Assembly: GCF_004216955.1 (NCBI RefSeq)
Contig: NZ_SGXL01000001.1
Location: forward strand, 620,001-684,000
Direction of reading: 5' to 3'
DNA: 64,000 nucleotides
From: Fictibacillus sp. BK138
Lineage (GTDB): Bacteria; Bacillota; Bacilli; Bacillales; Fictibacillaceae
The position numbers were made by a program, and so were the translations under genes. Positions 18,815-26,741 of this stretch are shown here, one piece after another; within the stretch, counting starts at the first letter, position 1, and each line of letters begins with the position of its first letter. The notes beneath the pieces were generated by a model that had not been told where the DNA came from, made no database searches, and saw only the letters and a program-made list of their open reading frames with translations.

Positions 18815-20686
18815 ATGAGGAATAAAGGTTGGATAAGATGGGCTGTATCAGGAGGATTGCTTGTCGTTCTGGTAATGGCGTTTATTTTTATAAAAAAGAT
18901 TTATCCATATCCTACTACGGTTGCAAAAATGGATGTACAGCCGTATGAAGCGCCTGATTTGAAAGATCAATATGATGTAATCGTGGTTGGGGGAGAACCT
19001 GAAGGAGTGGCAGCAGCGGTTTCAGCTGCAAAAAATGGTTCAAAGACTTTGCTTATTGAACACCGGGATGGATTAGGCGGTTTATTTACATATGGAGCAT
19101 TAAACTTTCTAGATGTGAGTTATGATAAAAACGGTAAATGGGCGAATCAGGGTGTTTTCCTTGAGTGGTTTAAGCTAACTGGAAGCAGGATCGGGTTTGA
19201 CTTAGAAGATGCTGAAACTGCGTTCATGAAGCTTGTACAAGAAGAAGAAAATCTGACCTTATCTTTAAACACAAAAATGAATGATGTTGTAAAGAGCGGC
19301 AATGCGTTAACAGGCATCGTACTAACTGATGAGAGTGGTGAACAACATACCATTTTTGCAAAACGTTTTATCGATGCGACTCAAGACGCAGACCTAGCAA
19401 CGGCTGCCGAAGCTCCATTCTTTAAAGGTGGAGCAGATATTGGCTTGGAAGACCGTAAAATGGCTGTTACGCTAATGTTGCACTTTAGCAATGTGGATTG
19501 GGACAAAGTTCAACAAGCAGCCAAAGACGGTGTGTTTGGCGGCGGGGAAGTGACGAGTAATGTGGCATGGGGTTTTTCTGACTTACATTATGACTACAAA
19601 CCAGTGAATCCACAAACACGACTGCGTGGATTGAATGTGGTTCGGCAGGATGATGGTTCGATTTACATTAACGCGCTGCAGGTTTTTGGAATTAACGGTT
19701 TAGATGAATCCGACAAACAAAAAGCTATTGAAATTGCAAAAGAAGAAACAAAGCATATTTTAGCTTACTTGCAAAAAGAGTTCCCTGGGTTTGAAAAAGC
19801 TGAGGTCGAAAGCTTCCCGCCAGAGTTATATGTTCGAGAGACACGTCATGTGAAGACAGAATATCAGCTTCCGATGACAGATATTTGGGAGAACAAGGAT
19901 CACTGGGATTCCATTGGATTTGGAGCGTATCCGGTTGATGTTCAGGCTACATCGCCTGGAGATTACGGTTATGTCATTTCAAAACCCGAGCAGTATGCGA
20001 TTCCTTTCCGTTCATTGATTCCATTAAAAGTGGATAACTTGTTGATCGCGAGCAAGGCTGCAGGATACAGTTCGATTGCGGCAGGAAGTGCACGTGTTGT
20101 TCCAACGGGGATGACACTCGGTGAGGCAGCTGGTGCAGCATCAGCGATTTCGATTAAAAATGAAACGACTTTCCGTGAGATGTCTGAGAATAAAGAGTTG
20201 ATCAAAAACCTTCAGGAAACCTTGAAAGAACAAGGCGCTAACCTATACGCGTTTGATATCAAATTTCCTTATGAAGGAGAATGGTTCTACGAAAATACGA
20301 AGCCTCTCATCGATTATGGCTTAGTGGTTGGTGGTTATACGAATGAGTTTCCTGTAAATAAACCAATCAGTGAAGTTTCATTCAGCAACTTGTTAACGAA
20401 CGGAATTAACCGTATGATGCCAGAAACAGCAGGCCAATATAAGATGCAGGAAATGAAAAAACTGATTGATGAAGGAAAAGATGTTTTAACGGGACAGCAA
20501 GCCGCTCAAATGCTGTTAGTTTTGAATGGTGTTTCAGTATCTGAAGAAGAAGCTTGGAACACAGCTGTGGAAAAAGGGTATATTGATACGACCTTGCAGC
20601 AACGAATTGAACCTGAAACTGAATTAAAAGGCAGTGAAGGTTACTATTTAGCAGGTCATGTGTTAAATAAACTAAATAATAAGTAA
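18815..20686 (+). CDS. Membrane-anchored FAD-dependent oxidoreductase with a C-terminal SLH-like segment
   Basis: One N-terminal helix (about 8-30) precedes a Rossmann FAD-binding motif, VIVVGGEPEGVAAA. The layout matches FAD_oxidored family proteins (PF12831-like): RFIDATQDADLA, RETRHVKTEYQ, and GAAGAASAI near the end. The substrate is unknown; the signal-anchor points to an extracellular flavoprotein. Residues of about 490-540 (YGLVVGGYTNEFPVNKPIS) read like a degenerate SLH repeat, which could tie it to the wall polymer made nearby. ATG 18815 has AAAGGA ten bases upstream; GTG 18809 is the alternative. Confidence 0.75.
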   Translation: MRNKGWIRWAVSGGLLVVLVMAFIFIKKIYPYPTTVAKMDVQPYEAPDLKDQYDVIVVGGEPEGVAAAVSAAKNGSKTLLIEHRDGLGGLFTYGALNFLDVSYDKNGKWANQGVFLEWFKLTGSRIGFDLEDAETAFMKLVQEEENLTLSLNTKMNDVVKSGNALTGIVLTDESGEQHTIFAKRFIDATQDADLATAAEAPFFKGGADIGLEDRKMAVTLMLHFSNVDWDKVQQAAKDGVFGGGEVTSNVAWGFSDLHYDYKPVNPQTRLRGLNVVRQDDGSIYINALQVFGINGLDESDKQKAIEIAKEETKHILAYLQKEFPGFEKAEVESFPPELYVRETRHVKTEYQLPMTDIWENKDHWDSIGFGAYPVDVQATSPGDYGYVISKPEQYAIPFRSLIPLKVDNLLIASKAAGYSSIAAGSARVVPTGMTLGEAAGAASAISIKNETTFREMSENKELIKNLQETLKEQGANLYAFDIKFPYEGEWFYENTKPLIDYGLVVGGYTNEFPVNKPISEVSFSNLLTNGINRMMPETAGQYKMQEMKKLIDEGKDVLTGQQAAQMLLVLNGVSVSEEEAWNTAVEKGYIDTTLQQRIEPETELKGSEGYYLAGHVLNKLNNK

Positions 20687-20717
20687 GAGGATGCCCTGTG
20701 CATTCTCTTTTTTTCAT
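20686..20717 (+). terminator. Rho-independent terminator
   Basis: The stem AGAGGATGC / GCATTCTCT with a T run directly follows the FAD oxidoreductase stop. Confidence 0.8.
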
Positions 20718-20734
20718 AATAAAAATGGGTTTGT

Positions 20735-20860
20735 GCGTGAAAACCATAATCGTTTGCGTGGAACTCGACTATTCTCGCGTTAAACTTCATAACGTATGCG
20801 TGAAACTACCACAATTCAGCGTGAAAACCCCATTTTTCTGCGCGAACGTGTAATAAATAA
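20735..20860. repeat. 21-bp-period degenerate array (core word GCGTGAAAAC), locus B
   Basis: Units start at 20735, 20756, 20777, 20798, 20819 and 20840, each exactly 21 bp after the last. Cores are GCGTGAAAAC, GCGTGGAACT, GCGTTAAACT, GCGTGAAACT, GCGTGAAAAC and GCGCGAACGT; the second half of each unit varies. It lies in the 240-bp gap between two convergent genes, between their two terminators. No credible ORF spans it. Confidence 0.85.
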
Positions 20861-20885
20861 AAGAACACGTACCGTAAAATTCAAT

Positions 20886-20918
20886 TAAAAAAGAACTGAC
20901 CCGTTTAACGAGTCAGTT
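20886..20918 (-). terminator. Rho-independent terminator of the acyltransferase gene
   Basis: On the - strand the stem AGAACTGACTCG / CGGGTCAGTTCT is followed by six T residues. Confidence 0.85.
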
Positions 20919-20926
20919 CTGATCAC

Positions 20927-22096
20927 TTAAGAAGCTTGATAAGCTTCTTTTTTAGTATTTGGTACATAAGGGTTCTTCGGTTTTGGTCCGAAAAGTACCC
21001 AAGATTTTTGGAACTTCATAACATTTCCTACAATAATCCATGAACCAATAAGTGCAAATAAGAACATGCCTGCGACTGATACATGGTAAAGGATCGGATC
21101 TGATGTCACAAAGAACTTACGTGCGATTAATAACAAGATCGGGTGAATCAAGTAAACACCGAATGATACAACACCTAAGTGAATCATGACGTTCAATACC
21201 TTTTCATGCAGGTTACGGTATAACCAGTATGCGATCTGCATCAGAACTAAAGCAGACGTAAAGGTATGAACGTTCCATAATAATTCATAGATCTTAGAGT
21301 CAATCATCGCGCCATTTGCACGAGTCACATACCATACTCCTACATGACCGGCAGAAGCACCAATCCAAATCGCCCAAAGCGGAATCCAAACGAGAGCTTT
21401 TTTAGAGAAAAGCTTCTCTTTTGTCACGATCAGATAATCATGAATCTGCTGATAGTGAATTCCCATAAAGGCTCCAAGGAAGTAGTAAGACATATAAGAG
21501 AACGAAATACTTCCTTTTAAAGAATACTGCCAGTAGTAATGGTTCAATAATACAAAAGCCCACTGAAGAACGAATCCGATCCAGATCGTATGCTTTGTCA
21601 CTTTAGGGAACTTTTTCAGTAACATCAAGATAAACGGGAACAGAATATAAAGCTGAATAGAGATAAACACAAAGTATAAGTGCGTGTATGCTTTACCCGT
21701 TAAAAAGTCCATAATGAACGCCTTGAACATCTCACCCGTACTTGCGTATCCTTGCACCGTTGCAGTCATCGCAAAATACAAGAATGAAAAAATGAAGTAA
21801 GGTATGATGATGAACAATAATCGCTTCTTATAAAAGCTTGAAATCCGTTCTTTTGTTAAAGGCTTGTGATAGTAATTAAAGAAAAGTACAAAACTAGATA
21901 AGAAAATAAATGTCGGTGTACCAAATTTGAAGAAAATATTTAAAAAGTTATACACTCCATAAAGTGAGGAGTCTGGGTTAAATGCAGCTACCACACCAGA
22001 AGTGGAATGGACCATAATAACTCCGATAATGGCTAATGCACGAACCAAGTAAATTTCACGAATTTGTTGAGGTCGCTGTAAAGTATTGTTATTCAT
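20927..22096 (-). CDS. Acyltransferase 3 family membrane protein
   Basis: About 389 residues with ten or more helices and the N-terminal signature LVRALAIIGVIMVHS with its key histidine. It probably O-acylates a surface polysaccharide. It is related to the gene at 4359 but not a close copy. The ATG at 22096 is chosen because GAGGTG lies six bases upstream; an in-frame GTG nine bases earlier is part of that site. Confidence 0.85.
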   Translation of the reverse strand: MNNNTLQRPQQIREIYLVRALAIIGVIMVHSTSGVVAAFNPDSSLYGVYNFLNIFFKFGTPTFIFLSSFVLFFNYYHKPLTKERISSFYKKRLLFIIIPYFIFSFLYFAMTATVQGYASTGEMFKAFIMDFLTGKAYTHLYFVFISIQLYILFPFILMLLKKFPKVTKHTIWIGFVLQWAFVLLNHYYWQYSLKGSISFSYMSYYFLGAFMGIHYQQIHDYLIVTKEKLFSKKALVWIPLWAIWIGASAGHVGVWYVTRANGAMIDSKIYELLWNVHTFTSALVLMQIAYWLYRNLHEKVLNVMIHLGVVSFGVYLIHPILLLIARKFFVTSDPILYHVSVAGMFLFALIGSWIIVGNVMKFQKSWVLFGPKPKNPYVPNTKKEAYQAS

Positions 22097-22253
22097 GTCT
22101 TTCACCTCGTTTTTAATTCCATGGATAAATCTTTTCTCATAATAAAAATTTCATAATAACAACGTTCGTAAGTGTAACATGTTTTGTTGGGATACATAAA
22201 CCATCACTTATTTCCAGTTATTTTACAATTCGGCGACCTCTCTAAAAGCATAC

Positions 22254-22282
22254 AAAAAAAGCTTCCCTAAAGATAGGGAAGC
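22254..22282 (-). terminator. Rho-independent terminator of the LCP gene
   Basis: The stem GCTTCCCTA / TAGGGAAGC is followed on the - strand by a T run. The gap up to 22308 holds nothing else. Confidence 0.85.
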
Positions 22283-22308
22283 TAAACTAAGATTTTGTAA
22301 AGATTCTG

Positions 22309-23349
22309 TTAAGGTGTTTCGTTGGATTCTTCTTCTGACTTGCTGGTTGAATCGTCAGGATTGTACTCATAACCAGGAAGTTCTAAGTGAGATTTAAGCT
22401 GTTCGGATACTTCTTCAACGGAAGCTTCGTCAAGCTCATAATAATAAGCACCAGTACTTGTATCATCATAGCCTTCAAGTTTTAAGTTCTCAATGGAATC
22501 AATGGATTTTGAATACTTGAATAAAGCCAAGATATTGCCAAACGTAAAGTTCGTTGCCATGTTGTCACCAACTGTTTCAATAACCGTTCCGTACTTCGGA
22601 ATAGATTCCATTGAAGCTGACTTCTTAATGATCGCTTCAACAAGCTGCTTCTGACGATCACCACGATAAATATCAGAATCAAGCTTACGAGTTCTTGCAT
22701 ATGCAAGTGCTTCCTCTGGTCCTAACGTTTGAACACCAGGTTCAAGGTGAATCGCTTTAGCTTCATCTTTACTGTTTTGTTCTGTGATTTCTTTTTCTAC
22801 ATTGATTTCAACACCGCCAAGAGCATCAATAATCTCAAGGAAAGCATCGAAGTTTAATTTCACATAATAATCAACGGGAACATCGAAAAGATTTTCAACC
22901 GTTTCAACCGTTAGATCCATACCGCCGTAAGAGTGAGCATGCGCGATACGGTCTGTGTTTCGTCGACCTGGAATCTCTACTTTTGAGTCACGAGGCATGC
23001 TGACCATCTTAACCGATTTATCTTTTCTATTGAAGGTAGCTAAGATCAAAGCATCAGATCTGACACCTTTGTAACCGCCATTTGCGCTGAAACCACGTTT
23101 TGAACTGTCATCTACACCTGCTAACAGCACAGAAAAATGATCTTCCGAAGGGTCAACAGCTTGTTCACGCTTATCGGATTTCCCGCCGCGACCTAGTTCT
23201 TCGTTCGCATTAGAAGTTGCATTTGCTAATTTATATGTTAAATAAGAGCCGTAACCTACAGATGCAAGTACTATGACCAGCAATGGAACAAAGATAAAAA
23301 GTATACGACGGCGTTTCTTTCTCCTTTGGCGCATTACTTTTCTATTCAT
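22309..23349 (-). CDS. LytR-CpsA-Psr (LCP) family wall polymer ligase
   Basis: About 346 residues. A basic N-terminus (RQRRKKRRR) and one membrane helix precede an LCP domain with VLLAGVDDSS, RSDALILATFN, MPRDSKVEIPGR, ALGGVEINVE and YARTRKLDSDIYRGDRQKQ. LCP enzymes attach undecaprenyl-PP-linked glycopolymers to peptidoglycan. The tagO/tagA/csaB polymer is a likely cargo, which is inference. The C-terminal ~25 residues are Ser/Glu rich. ATG 23349 is the start (AAAGGAG upstream); the in-frame extension upstream lacks a binding site. Confidence 0.9.
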   Translation of the reverse strand: MNRKVMRQRRKKRRRILFIFVPLLVIVLASVGYGSYLTYKLANATSNANEELGRGGKSDKREQAVDPSEDHFSVLLAGVDDSSKRGFSANGGYKGVRSDALILATFNRKDKSVKMVSMPRDSKVEIPGRRNTDRIAHAHSYGGMDLTVETVENLFDVPVDYYVKLNFDAFLEIIDALGGVEINVEKEITEQNSKDEAKAIHLEPGVQTLGPEEALAYARTRKLDSDIYRGDRQKQLVEAIIKKSASMESIPKYGTVIETVGDNMATNFTFGNILALFKYSKSIDSIENLKLEGYDDTSTGAYYYELDEASVEEVSEQLKSHLELPGYEYNPDDSTSKSEEESNETP

Positions 23350-23576
23350 AATGGAAAACTCCTTTATCATTCAAAGAAATAAGGGCCTATACCCATAGTA
23401 TAAATCTTTCGTACCAAATATATATAATGTTGGCGTCAACTTAACCGTAATTTTTTGGCAATAGTTTAATGTTAAGAGAGGAAAGGGAAAATAGCAACAA
23501 AATTATTGTTACATTTTGTTGAAATTAGGGAAAAAGGACTATGAAATATTTGGTTAAGCTGTGTTGCTCTTGAAAG

Positions 23577-23708
23577 AAGTTGATTTTCGTTCCTGGTTGC
23601 TCGCTTTCCATGGGGCGTGCGGTGAGCCTCCTGCCGCTTTGCGCCATTAGGAGAATCACCTGTCCCGCTCGTCCAATAGGAGTCTCATACCTTGCACTCC
23701 AATCAACT
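23577..23708. repeat. Bacillaceae-type intergenic repeat with inverted ends (about 130 bp)
   Basis: The termini AGTTGATT (23578-23585) and AATCAACT (23701-23708) are inverted repeats, and the interior is much more GC-rich than its surroundings. From memory the interior (CTCGCTTTCC, GCGTGCGGTGAGCCTCCT, GAGTCTC) matches a dispersed non-coding repeat of many Bacillus-group genomes. It lies between the LCP gene and yvyE, both on the - strand. No transposase is present. A 73-codon frame across it is not credible as a gene. The rest of the 23350-23768 gap shows nothing else. Confidence 0.75.
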
Positions 23709-23768
23709 AAGCAAAGAAGTGTTTTTACCAAAAAATCTTTAAGCAAAATTCAATAGAAAAAGATTCGT

Positions 23769-24404
23769 CTACAAATAATCCTTTTCCAAATATTCTTCCT
23801 CACCTAATGTGATCTCACTCTGAGCATTCGTAAGATCTGTAATCCAGTCTTTAAATGAGTCTGCTTCTTTTATCGGTACATACATTTGAATTTCTACTTT
23901 CTCTAAGTAGTTCATTTCTTTTATGGGGTAGACCGAGTTGCGAAGTTCGTTTTCCATTTTTCCTAGAAGTGTGTAGTCGACTGTTATGTGGATGATCTGA
24001 TGTAGCTGGCGCTGAACGACACCGATGTGGTTGAGGCCTTCTGAAACGGATTTGCCATATGCACGGATTAATCCGCCTGCGCCAAGTTTGATTCCGCCGA
24101 AGTAGCGGGTCACGACGGCAACCGTGTCTTTCAATTCCCTTTTTTTGAGGACTTCTAACATCGGAACACCAGCAGTACCGCTTGGTTCTCCGTCATCGTT
24201 TGCTTTTTGAATGTTGTCTGTTTTACCAACTAAATAGGCTGAACAATTATGTGTGGCACTGTTGTGTTCTTTCTTGATAGATTGGATAAAACTAATTGCT
24301 TCTTCTTCCGTCGTTGCTCGTGAGATATGTGCAATAAATCGGGATTTATCAATTACGATTTCGTGTTGGCCAGTTTCTTTGACAGTAAGATAGTCGGATA
24401 ACAT
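23769..24404 (-). CDS. yvyE: YigZ/IMPACT family protein YvyE
   Basis: 211 residues with the family core NCSAYLVG, NDDGEPSGTAGVPML and TRYFGGIKLGAGGLIRAYG. B. subtilis YvyE sits at the same place, divergent from degS. IMPACT-family proteins are linked to translation control, but the biochemical role in bacteria is unclear. ATG 24404 follows AAGGGAG and gives an N-terminus like that of B. subtilis YvyE; a longer in-frame start at 24452 is not supported. Confidence 0.9.
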   Translation of the reverse strand: MLSDYLTVKETGQHEIVIDKSRFIAHISRATTEEEAISFIQSIKKEHNSATHNCSAYLVGKTDNIQKANDDGEPSGTAGVPMLEVLKKRELKDTVAVVTRYFGGIKLGAGGLIRAYGKSVSEGLNHIGVVQRQLHQIIHITVDYTLLGKMENELRNSVYPIKEMNYLEKVEIQMYVPIKEADSFKDWITDLTNAQSEITLGEEEYLEKDYL

Positions 24405-24716
24405 ATATAGAAAAGCTCCCTTTATTAGTTGTAATAAAAATTTTAATGTCAAAATTGTCGAAAAATCTTCAATCCTGTCATGTTACATGATATTCTTCAT
24501 TATAAGGTATTTTAAAACGTATTTAAATTTTTTAAGTTTTTTTAGTAAGAAAAGTCATAAAATTCCACTTCTTGGCGAATGTAGTATATAAGATGGATTA
24601 ATGACTTCTCATTACTATCTATGTAAATGGATAAGAAGTCCTATATAAAAATTAGGCAAGATGGTTCTAGAACTTCCGTTTGTACTTCTTTATCGTTTTA
24701 ATTGGGGGAAATTTAC
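24405..24716. other. Divergent intergenic region yvyE-degS
   Basis: A 312-bp AT-rich gap between divergent genes. It must hold the promoters of both, but I see no convincing -35/-10 pair, operator or small gene. Confidence 0.4.
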
Positions 24717-25865
24717 ATGTCTGCAGCTAAATTAGCGATAGATCCACATTTATTAGACGGAATATTAAATAAAACCATCGATACGGTAACCGAAAGTCAA
24801 TCGCAAATTTTTGAAATAAGCGAACAGTCCCGTCAAGAGTTTATGCAGCTAACCCGTGAACTTGATTTAGTTAAACAGCAGGTTATTGAAGTGATCGATA
24901 AGGCTGACCGAACAGAGGAATCTGCTAAGTATTCAAGAACACGTCTGGCGGAAGTGAGTAAGCATTTTCAAAAGTACAGTGAATCAGATATTCGTGACGC
25001 ATATGAAAATGCTAATAAGTATCAGATCGAACTTTCAATTATTAGACAAACAGAAAAACAGCTTCGAGAAAAAAGAGATGAACTTGAACGGCGTATCTTA
25101 GCGCTTAATGACACTGTTCATAAAGCTGAATCTCTAGCAGGACAAATTTCAGTTGTTTTGAATTATTTGAACGGTGATTTAAGAAAGATTAATGAACTCG
25201 TTCAAGACGCTAAGCAAAAGCAGGAATTTGGTTTGCAAATTATTGAGGCGCAGGAAGAAGAACGAAAACGGGTATCCAGAGAGATTCACGATGGACCAGC
25301 TCAACTAATGGCTAACGTCCTTATTCGATCAGAATTGCTAGAGAAAATCTATGTCGAAAAAGGAACTGATGCTGCCCGTGCCGAAATAAAAGACTTAAGG
25401 GTAATGGTTCGTGACTCTTTAAAAGAAGTCCGCCGGATTATATATGATCTGCGCCCGATGGCATTAGACGATCTTGGTCTCGTTCCTACATTGGATAAGT
25501 ATTTACGTAATGTAAAGGAACGATCAGGAAAGACAGTTGAACTGCATGCACTGGGACAATCCAGACGTTTTCCTACAAAAATGGAGATTGCCATATTCCG
25601 TTTGATTCAGGAATCTGTCAGCAATGCAGTTAAACATTCAGATGCAAACTTAATCGAGGTTAAACTGGAGTTTACTCAAAAGTTCATTTCATTATATATT
25701 CGAGATGATGGTAAAGGATTTGATACATCCAAGCCTGCAAAATCCAATTCCTTTGGCATGATGGGGATGAGGGAGCGGGTAGAACTCCTTGAAGGTACAT
25801 TAAAAGTTAAATCCCGCTTGAACTACGGTACAAGTGTTTACATTCAAATTCCCATTCAAGACTAG
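24717..25865 (+). CDS. degS: Sensor histidine kinase DegS
   Basis: 382 residues, cytoplasmic with no membrane helix. An N-terminal coiled-coil sensor region (about 1-180) precedes a HisKA_3 dimerisation/phosphotransfer segment (ERKRVSREIHDGPAQ, phospho-acceptor His) and a HATPase domain (ESVSNAVKHSDA, RDDGKGFD, GMMGMRERVELL). It phosphorylates DegU, encoded 12 bp downstream, and in B. subtilis controls exoenzymes, competence and motility. ATG 24717 follows GGGGGAA; the TTG 15 bases earlier overlaps that site. Confidence 0.95.
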   Translation: MSAAKLAIDPHLLDGILNKTIDTVTESQSQIFEISEQSRQEFMQLTRELDLVKQQVIEVIDKADRTEESAKYSRTRLAEVSKHFQKYSESDIRDAYENANKYQIELSIIRQTEKQLREKRDELERRILALNDTVHKAESLAGQISVVLNYLNGDLRKINELVQDAKQKQEFGLQIIEAQEEERKRVSREIHDGPAQLMANVLIRSELLEKIYVEKGTDAARAEIKDLRVMVRDSLKEVRRIIYDLRPMALDDLGLVPTLDKYLRNVKERSGKTVELHALGQSRRFPTKMEIAIFRLIQESVSNAVKHSDANLIEVKLEFTQKFISLYIRDDGKGFDTSKPAKSNSFGMMGMRERVELLEGTLKVKSRLNYGTSVYIQIPIQD

Positions 25866-25877
25866 GAGGGTTCACAC

Positions 25878-26609
25878 ATGAATAATGTTAATGTGTACGA
25901 AAATAACGCCTCAGCACCTGAGAAAACGAAAATAGCGATTATCGACGACCACCGTTTGTTCCGTGAAGGAGTAAAACGTATTTTAGATATGGAAGATCAG
26001 TTCTCTGTTGTAGCTGAAGGTGATGATGGTTCAGAAGCGGAAAGTATCGTCCGCGATCACAATCCAGATGTAGTGCTGATGGACATCAACATGCCGAACA
26101 TCAACGGCGTTGAAGCAACTCGCCGCCTTGTGGAGAAGTCTCCTGACACGAAAGTGATCATCCTTTCCATTCATGATGATGAGACATATGTATCCCATGC
26201 TGTTCAGACAGGAGCATCAGGCTATCTTTTAAAAGAGATGGACGCAGACTCCTTGATTGAGGCAGTTCGCGTGGTGGCTGATGGTGGAGCTTATCTTCAC
26301 CCGAAGATCACGTATAACTTGCTGAACGAATTCCGTCGTCTATCAACGACGAACAAAACACAGCAAAACAAAGCTGGATTTGTAGAAGTGGAATACCGCA
26401 AGCCATTGCACATCTTAACGCGCCGTGAGTGTGAAGTACTTCAGCTTTTGGCTGACGGACGCAGCAACCGTACGATCGGGGAAGAGCTGTATATCAGTGA
26501 AAAAACAGTTAAGAACCACGTGAGTAACATTCTGCAAAAGATGAATGTAAACGACCGTACACAAGCTGTAGTTGAAGCAATTAAAAATGGCTGGGTAAAA
26601 GTACGTTAA
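25878..26609 (+). CDS. degU: Response regulator DegU
   Basis: 243 residues with a receiver domain (acidic pair IDDH, phospho-acceptor [10 protein letters not shown], lysine in [10 protein letters not shown]) and a C-terminal LuxR-type helix-turn-helix ([31 protein letters not shown]). It forms a two-gene operon with degS. A strong terminator follows at 26625. Confidence 0.96.
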   Translation: MNNVNVYENNASAPEKTKIAIIDDHRLFREGVKRILDMEDQFSVVAEGDDGSEAESIVRDHNPDVVLMDINMPNINGVEATRRLVEKSPDTKVIILSIHDDETYVSHAVQTGASGYLLKEMDADSLIEAVRVVADGGAYLHPKITYNLLNEFRRLSTTNKTQQNKAGFVEVEYRKPLHILTRRECEVLQLLADGRSNRTIGEELYISEKTVKNHVSNILQKMNVNDRTQAVVEAIKNGWVKVR

Positions 26610-26624
26610 TTGATGAGGAATGAG

Positions 26625-26656
26625 AAGACCTTCGTGTGAGAAGGTCTTTTTTTGTT
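26625..26656 (+). terminator. Rho-independent terminator of degSU
   Basis: AAGACCTT / AAGGTCTT stem with a T run. Confidence 0.85.
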
Positions 26657-26657
26657 G

Positions 26658-26741
26658 TAGTTATGGAACTGTAGTTTGACTCATAGGAGAGCTGCTTTTA
26701 CTCATAGAAGGGCTAGTTTGGTTCATAGACTTAACATGCGC
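26658..26741. repeat. 21-bp-period degenerate array (core word ACTCATAG), locus C
   Basis: Units start at 26658, 26679, 26700 and 26721, each 21 bp: a decayed TAGTTATGGAACT unit, then ACTCATAGGAG, ACTCATAGAAG and GTTCATAGAC. The last unit runs into the stop codon of the convergent kinase gene. The core word is the reverse complement of the CTATGAGT core at locus D (58121), so the two arrays belong to one word family in opposite orientation. Confidence 0.75.

Noticed and set aside
23525-23746. 73-codon frame on the - strand over the dispersed repeat
   Set aside because: It follows the GC-rich repeat only and has no gene-like start or family.
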